This document shows, in pieces, positions 62,160 to 64,000 of a stretch of DNA of 64,000 bases. Made by a program: the position numbers and the translations under genes. The stretch comes from Alloscardovia venturai. Lineage in GTDB: Bacteria > Actinomycetota > Actinomycetes > Actinomycetales > Bifidobacteriaceae. The stretch's first letter is position 1, and each line of letters begins with the position of its first letter. The stretch is from contig NZ_JBHTHQ010000021.1 of assembly GCF_042676605.1 (NCBI RefSeq), positions 496,001-560,000 of the forward strand, read 5' to 3'. Below the pieces are notes generated by a model. The model was given only the letters and a program-made list of their open reading frames with translations, made no database searches and was not told where the DNA came from.

Positions 62160-62718
62160 TTAATAAGGAAGAATGACGCCAAATCCTGAAAGAGCTACTA
62201 CGATAAACATCGCTGGAGCGTACGCAGCGACAGCCACGATAAACCGACAATTTTTAATGCTATAGTCGAGAGTCATGATCCACCATGGGTACTTCTCATG
62301 ACTATTAAGCTCCTTGTTGCTAGGTTCTGCTTTGTGTAATGCTCGCGATAGACCAGTATTGCAAATCGTTACAGCAAAACCACCAAACCATAAAGACCAG
62401 AAGCCACGCCACTCGTAATATGCGCTTGGACAAAAGTCATTGCATAGGGGGAAGACAGATGATGAGAATAACAAAAACATCGTCCACCACAGAACGCTTA
62501 TAGAAATTTTCTTCACCCTCTGCCATTCGTTGTGAATATTAATCCACATAGCACCAAGCCAAAAGATGTGATAGTGTATGCGAAGTATTCTGAGCGCAGA
62601 TTCCAGATAGCAGACCACGTAGGATACGCTGGCTGTTTGAGTTCCAATACTAAAATTGTCATAATAATAGCAAGAACAGCATCAGTAAAGCCTCAAGCCG
62701 ACCTTTCTCAAACCTCAT
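62160..62718 (-). pseudogene. TMEM175 (DUF1211) potassium-channel family gene broken by two frameshifts
   Basis: From ATG 62718 the first frame reads a KGRLEAL start. The next part, DAVLAIIMTILVLELKQPAYPTWSAIW...EYFAYTI, is in a second frame. The remainder, FWLGAMWINIHNEW... to the stop at 62160, is in a third. Each break fits loss of one T in a short T-run (near 62687-62689 and 62561-62565). Repaired, it gives about 186 aa with the TMEM175 hallmark (R-x-E-A-[FL]-[ST]-D in helix 1), close to the roughly 200-aa bacterial channels. Either a decayed gene or sequencing errors. Confidence 0.75.
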
Positions 62719-62746
62719 ACCCTACTCTTTCGCTCCCTCCGCTTTG

Positions 62747-63949
62747 CTAGACTTCACGCATGCTCATGAGTTTATCCACCATATCGCTGAACTGTTGAGC
62801 AAGTGACGTTTCAGCAAGATTCCCATCTGCATCTAAGACCACGGGTCTGCCGTTCTCCCCAGTTTCGCGTAAATTTGTCTCTAAAGGCAGCTGCGCAAGA
62901 AGCGGGATATCATGCCCAAGTTTGTCATGCAACTGTCGGGTCAGCTGCTCAGCCACGCGTTGACCGCCTCCTTCACCAAAGATATGAAGACGCTCACCAT
63001 TATGCTCGAAATAGGACATATTTTCCACGACTCCTGCCACATCCATCGGCACCTGCAAAGCGACAAGTCCGGCGCGAACTGCGATATCTGATGCAGAAGG
63101 CTGAGGAGTCGTCACAACGATGAGCTCAGCATTGGGCAGGGCTTGAGCTACTGAAATAGCCATATCACCAGTGCCTGGAGCCATATCAATGAGGAGCACG
63201 TCAGGATCACCCCACCACACATCGGAAAGGAACTGCTCAAGAGAGCGTTGCAGTCGTGGTCCTCGCCATAAAATTGCCTGATCTGAGCCGGCAAACATGC
63301 CGATGCTCATTACTTTTATCCCCCACGTCTCTACTGGCATAAGCATACCATTAAGATTCGTAGGCTGAGAATCAGCGCCAAGGAGCTTAGGCATCGAAAA
63401 GCCATAAATATCTGCATCAATGACAGCAGTGTCATAACCTTTCACAGCAAAGGCAGCCGCAAGATTCGCTGCCACACTTGACTTTCCTACCCCGCCTTTG
63501 CCAGAAGCAATTGCAAAGATACGAGTCTTCACACCTTTCTTATGGAAAGGATTTTCACGGCGAGCAGCTTTAAGCTCTGCGACGAGATGCCCCAGCTTTT
63601 CCTCGCCCATTGAGCCAACATGTAAGTCAAGGTACAATGTCGCATCAGGATACGTTGCAACCGCCTGCTCGATACGTTCGCGAATCACGTCAGAAAGCGG
63701 ACAGCCAGGAACAGTAAGTTCGATGGAAAGATGCACATCAAAAGTGTTTATATCTTCATCATGCGCGCTCACTTCTACACCCGTTACCATGCCGAGATCG
63801 GTAATTGAACGTCCTAACTCTGGATCAATTACCCCAGTCATGCGCGCATAAATCTCACGAGCAATACGACCTTCTTGCTCGTGCAGCGAATCATTATGTG
63901 CCGATAGAGACTGCTCGACATCCCCCACCGCTTGTGACGCATCTGTCAT
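62747..63949 (-). CDS. mrp: Mrp/ApbC-type iron-sulfur cluster carrier ATPase
   Basis: A 400-aa protein: N-terminal MIP18/DUF59 domain (residues about 25-110, VIDPELGRSITDLGMV), then a P-loop NTPase with the deviant Walker A SGKGGVGKSS and DADIYGFSMPKLLG. The C-terminal CxxC that binds the transferred cluster in ApbC is absent (MSYFEHNGERLHIFG), as I recall for actinobacterial Mrp. The ATG is coupled (TAATG) to the upstream gene. Confidence 0.9.
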   Translation of the reverse strand: MTDASQAVGDVEQSLSAHNDSLHEQEGRIAREIYARMTGVIDPELGRSITDLGMVTGVEVSAHDEDINTFDVHLSIELTVPGCPLSDVIRERIEQAVATYPDATLYLDLHVGSMGEEKLGHLVAELKAARRENPFHKKGVKTRIFAIASGKGGVGKSSVAANLAAAFAVKGYDTAVIDADIYGFSMPKLLGADSQPTNLNGMLMPVETWGIKVMSIGMFAGSDQAILWRGPRLQRSLEQFLSDVWWGDPDVLLIDMAPGTGDMAISVAQALPNAELIVVTTPQPSASDIAVRAGLVALQVPMDVAGVVENMSYFEHNGERLHIFGEGGGQRVAEQLTRQLHDKLGHDIPLLAQLPLETNLRETGENGRPVVLDADGNLAETSLAQQFSDMVDKLMSMREV

Positions 63950-64000
63950 TATTCGAGAGCTCCCGTTTCCATCAAATGGGCAAACTGCTCAGCATCCAGC
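63949..64000 (-). CDS. C-terminal end of an unidentified protein upstream of mrp
   Basis: Only the last 16 residues (LDAEQFAHLMETGALE) and a TAA that shares one base with the mrp start lie in the window. In actinobacteria a small DUF1003-type membrane protein often precedes mrp, but this tail is too short to assign. Confidence 0.5.
   Translation of the reverse strand, partial: LDAEQFAHLMETGALE

Noticed and set aside
1..64000. CRISPR arrays, tRNA/rRNA genes, transposases, integrases, restriction or toxin-antitoxin genes
   Set aside because: None recognised on reading either strand; the window reads as ordinary chromosome with metabolic clusters.

Overview
The window looks like chromosome of a Bifidobacteriaceae member, with an Alloscardovia/Scardovia-like genus as my best guess. 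This rests on gene content and synteny, not on a search. The supporting evidence is: pheS-pheT followed by argC-J-B-D-F-R-G; an isolated lipoamide dehydrogenase beside a DUF4191 gene and type I glnA (actinobacterial order); a TPP-riboswitch YkoE/ECF uptake system; MalEFG without its own ATPase; and moderate GC by impression (not counted). I saw no tRNA, rRNA, CRISPR array, insertion sequence or prophage.

Layout. 1-4650: end of a VKOR-type thiol oxidoreductase, a frameshifted MmcQ/YjbR gene, dapF, a patatin, murI and a DUF488-GNAT fusion. 4810-9021: a giant polytopic membrane protein, a GNAT and a DUF1304 protein. 9036-14714: a tight minus-strand unit, acyltransferase - GT8 - GT8 - acyltransferase - MFS - SDR, that looks like an uncharacterised glycolipid or acyl-glycan pathway. 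14851-18541: malE-malF-malG with a LacI-type operator over its promoter. 18558-22220: five minus-strand genes (SDR, DUF1295, FMN-binding split-barrel, unknown membrane protein, TraX-like). 22613-28800: gltBD glutamate synthase.

29032-41020: arginine biosynthesis argC-J-B-D and argF-R-G, each block preceded by an ARG box, then a DUF4190 protein and pheST upstream. There is no argH next to argG. 41124-46426: a TrmH-type RNA methyltransferase, the thiamine-precursor ECF transporter (YkoE plus a YkoD-YkoC fusion) under a TPP riboswitch that appears to act on translation, and an M20 dipeptidase. 46569-52570: DUF3043, MFS, lpd, DUF4191, and glnA with a GlnR-like inverted repeat upstream. 52674-56299: a GH2 beta-galactosidase-like enzyme divergent from a membrane-anchored alpha/beta hydrolase.

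56309-61469: MarR - UvrA-like ATPase without the UvrB-binding region - RarA - YjbR/EVE-like protein, in one overlapping minus-strand unit under a 38-bp palindrome. This is the most system-like novelty here. 61471-64000: a GDSL hydrolase, a TMEM175 channel gene broken by two frameshifts, Mrp, and the tail of one more gene.

Nitrogen metabolism links several blocks: GltBD and GlnA assimilate ammonium into glutamate and glutamine, and glutamate feeds the argCJBDFRG pathway. Several genes, including three divergent pairs, have TANNNT boxes 6-8 nt before the start codon and no Shine-Dalgarno sequence, which suggests leaderless transcripts.
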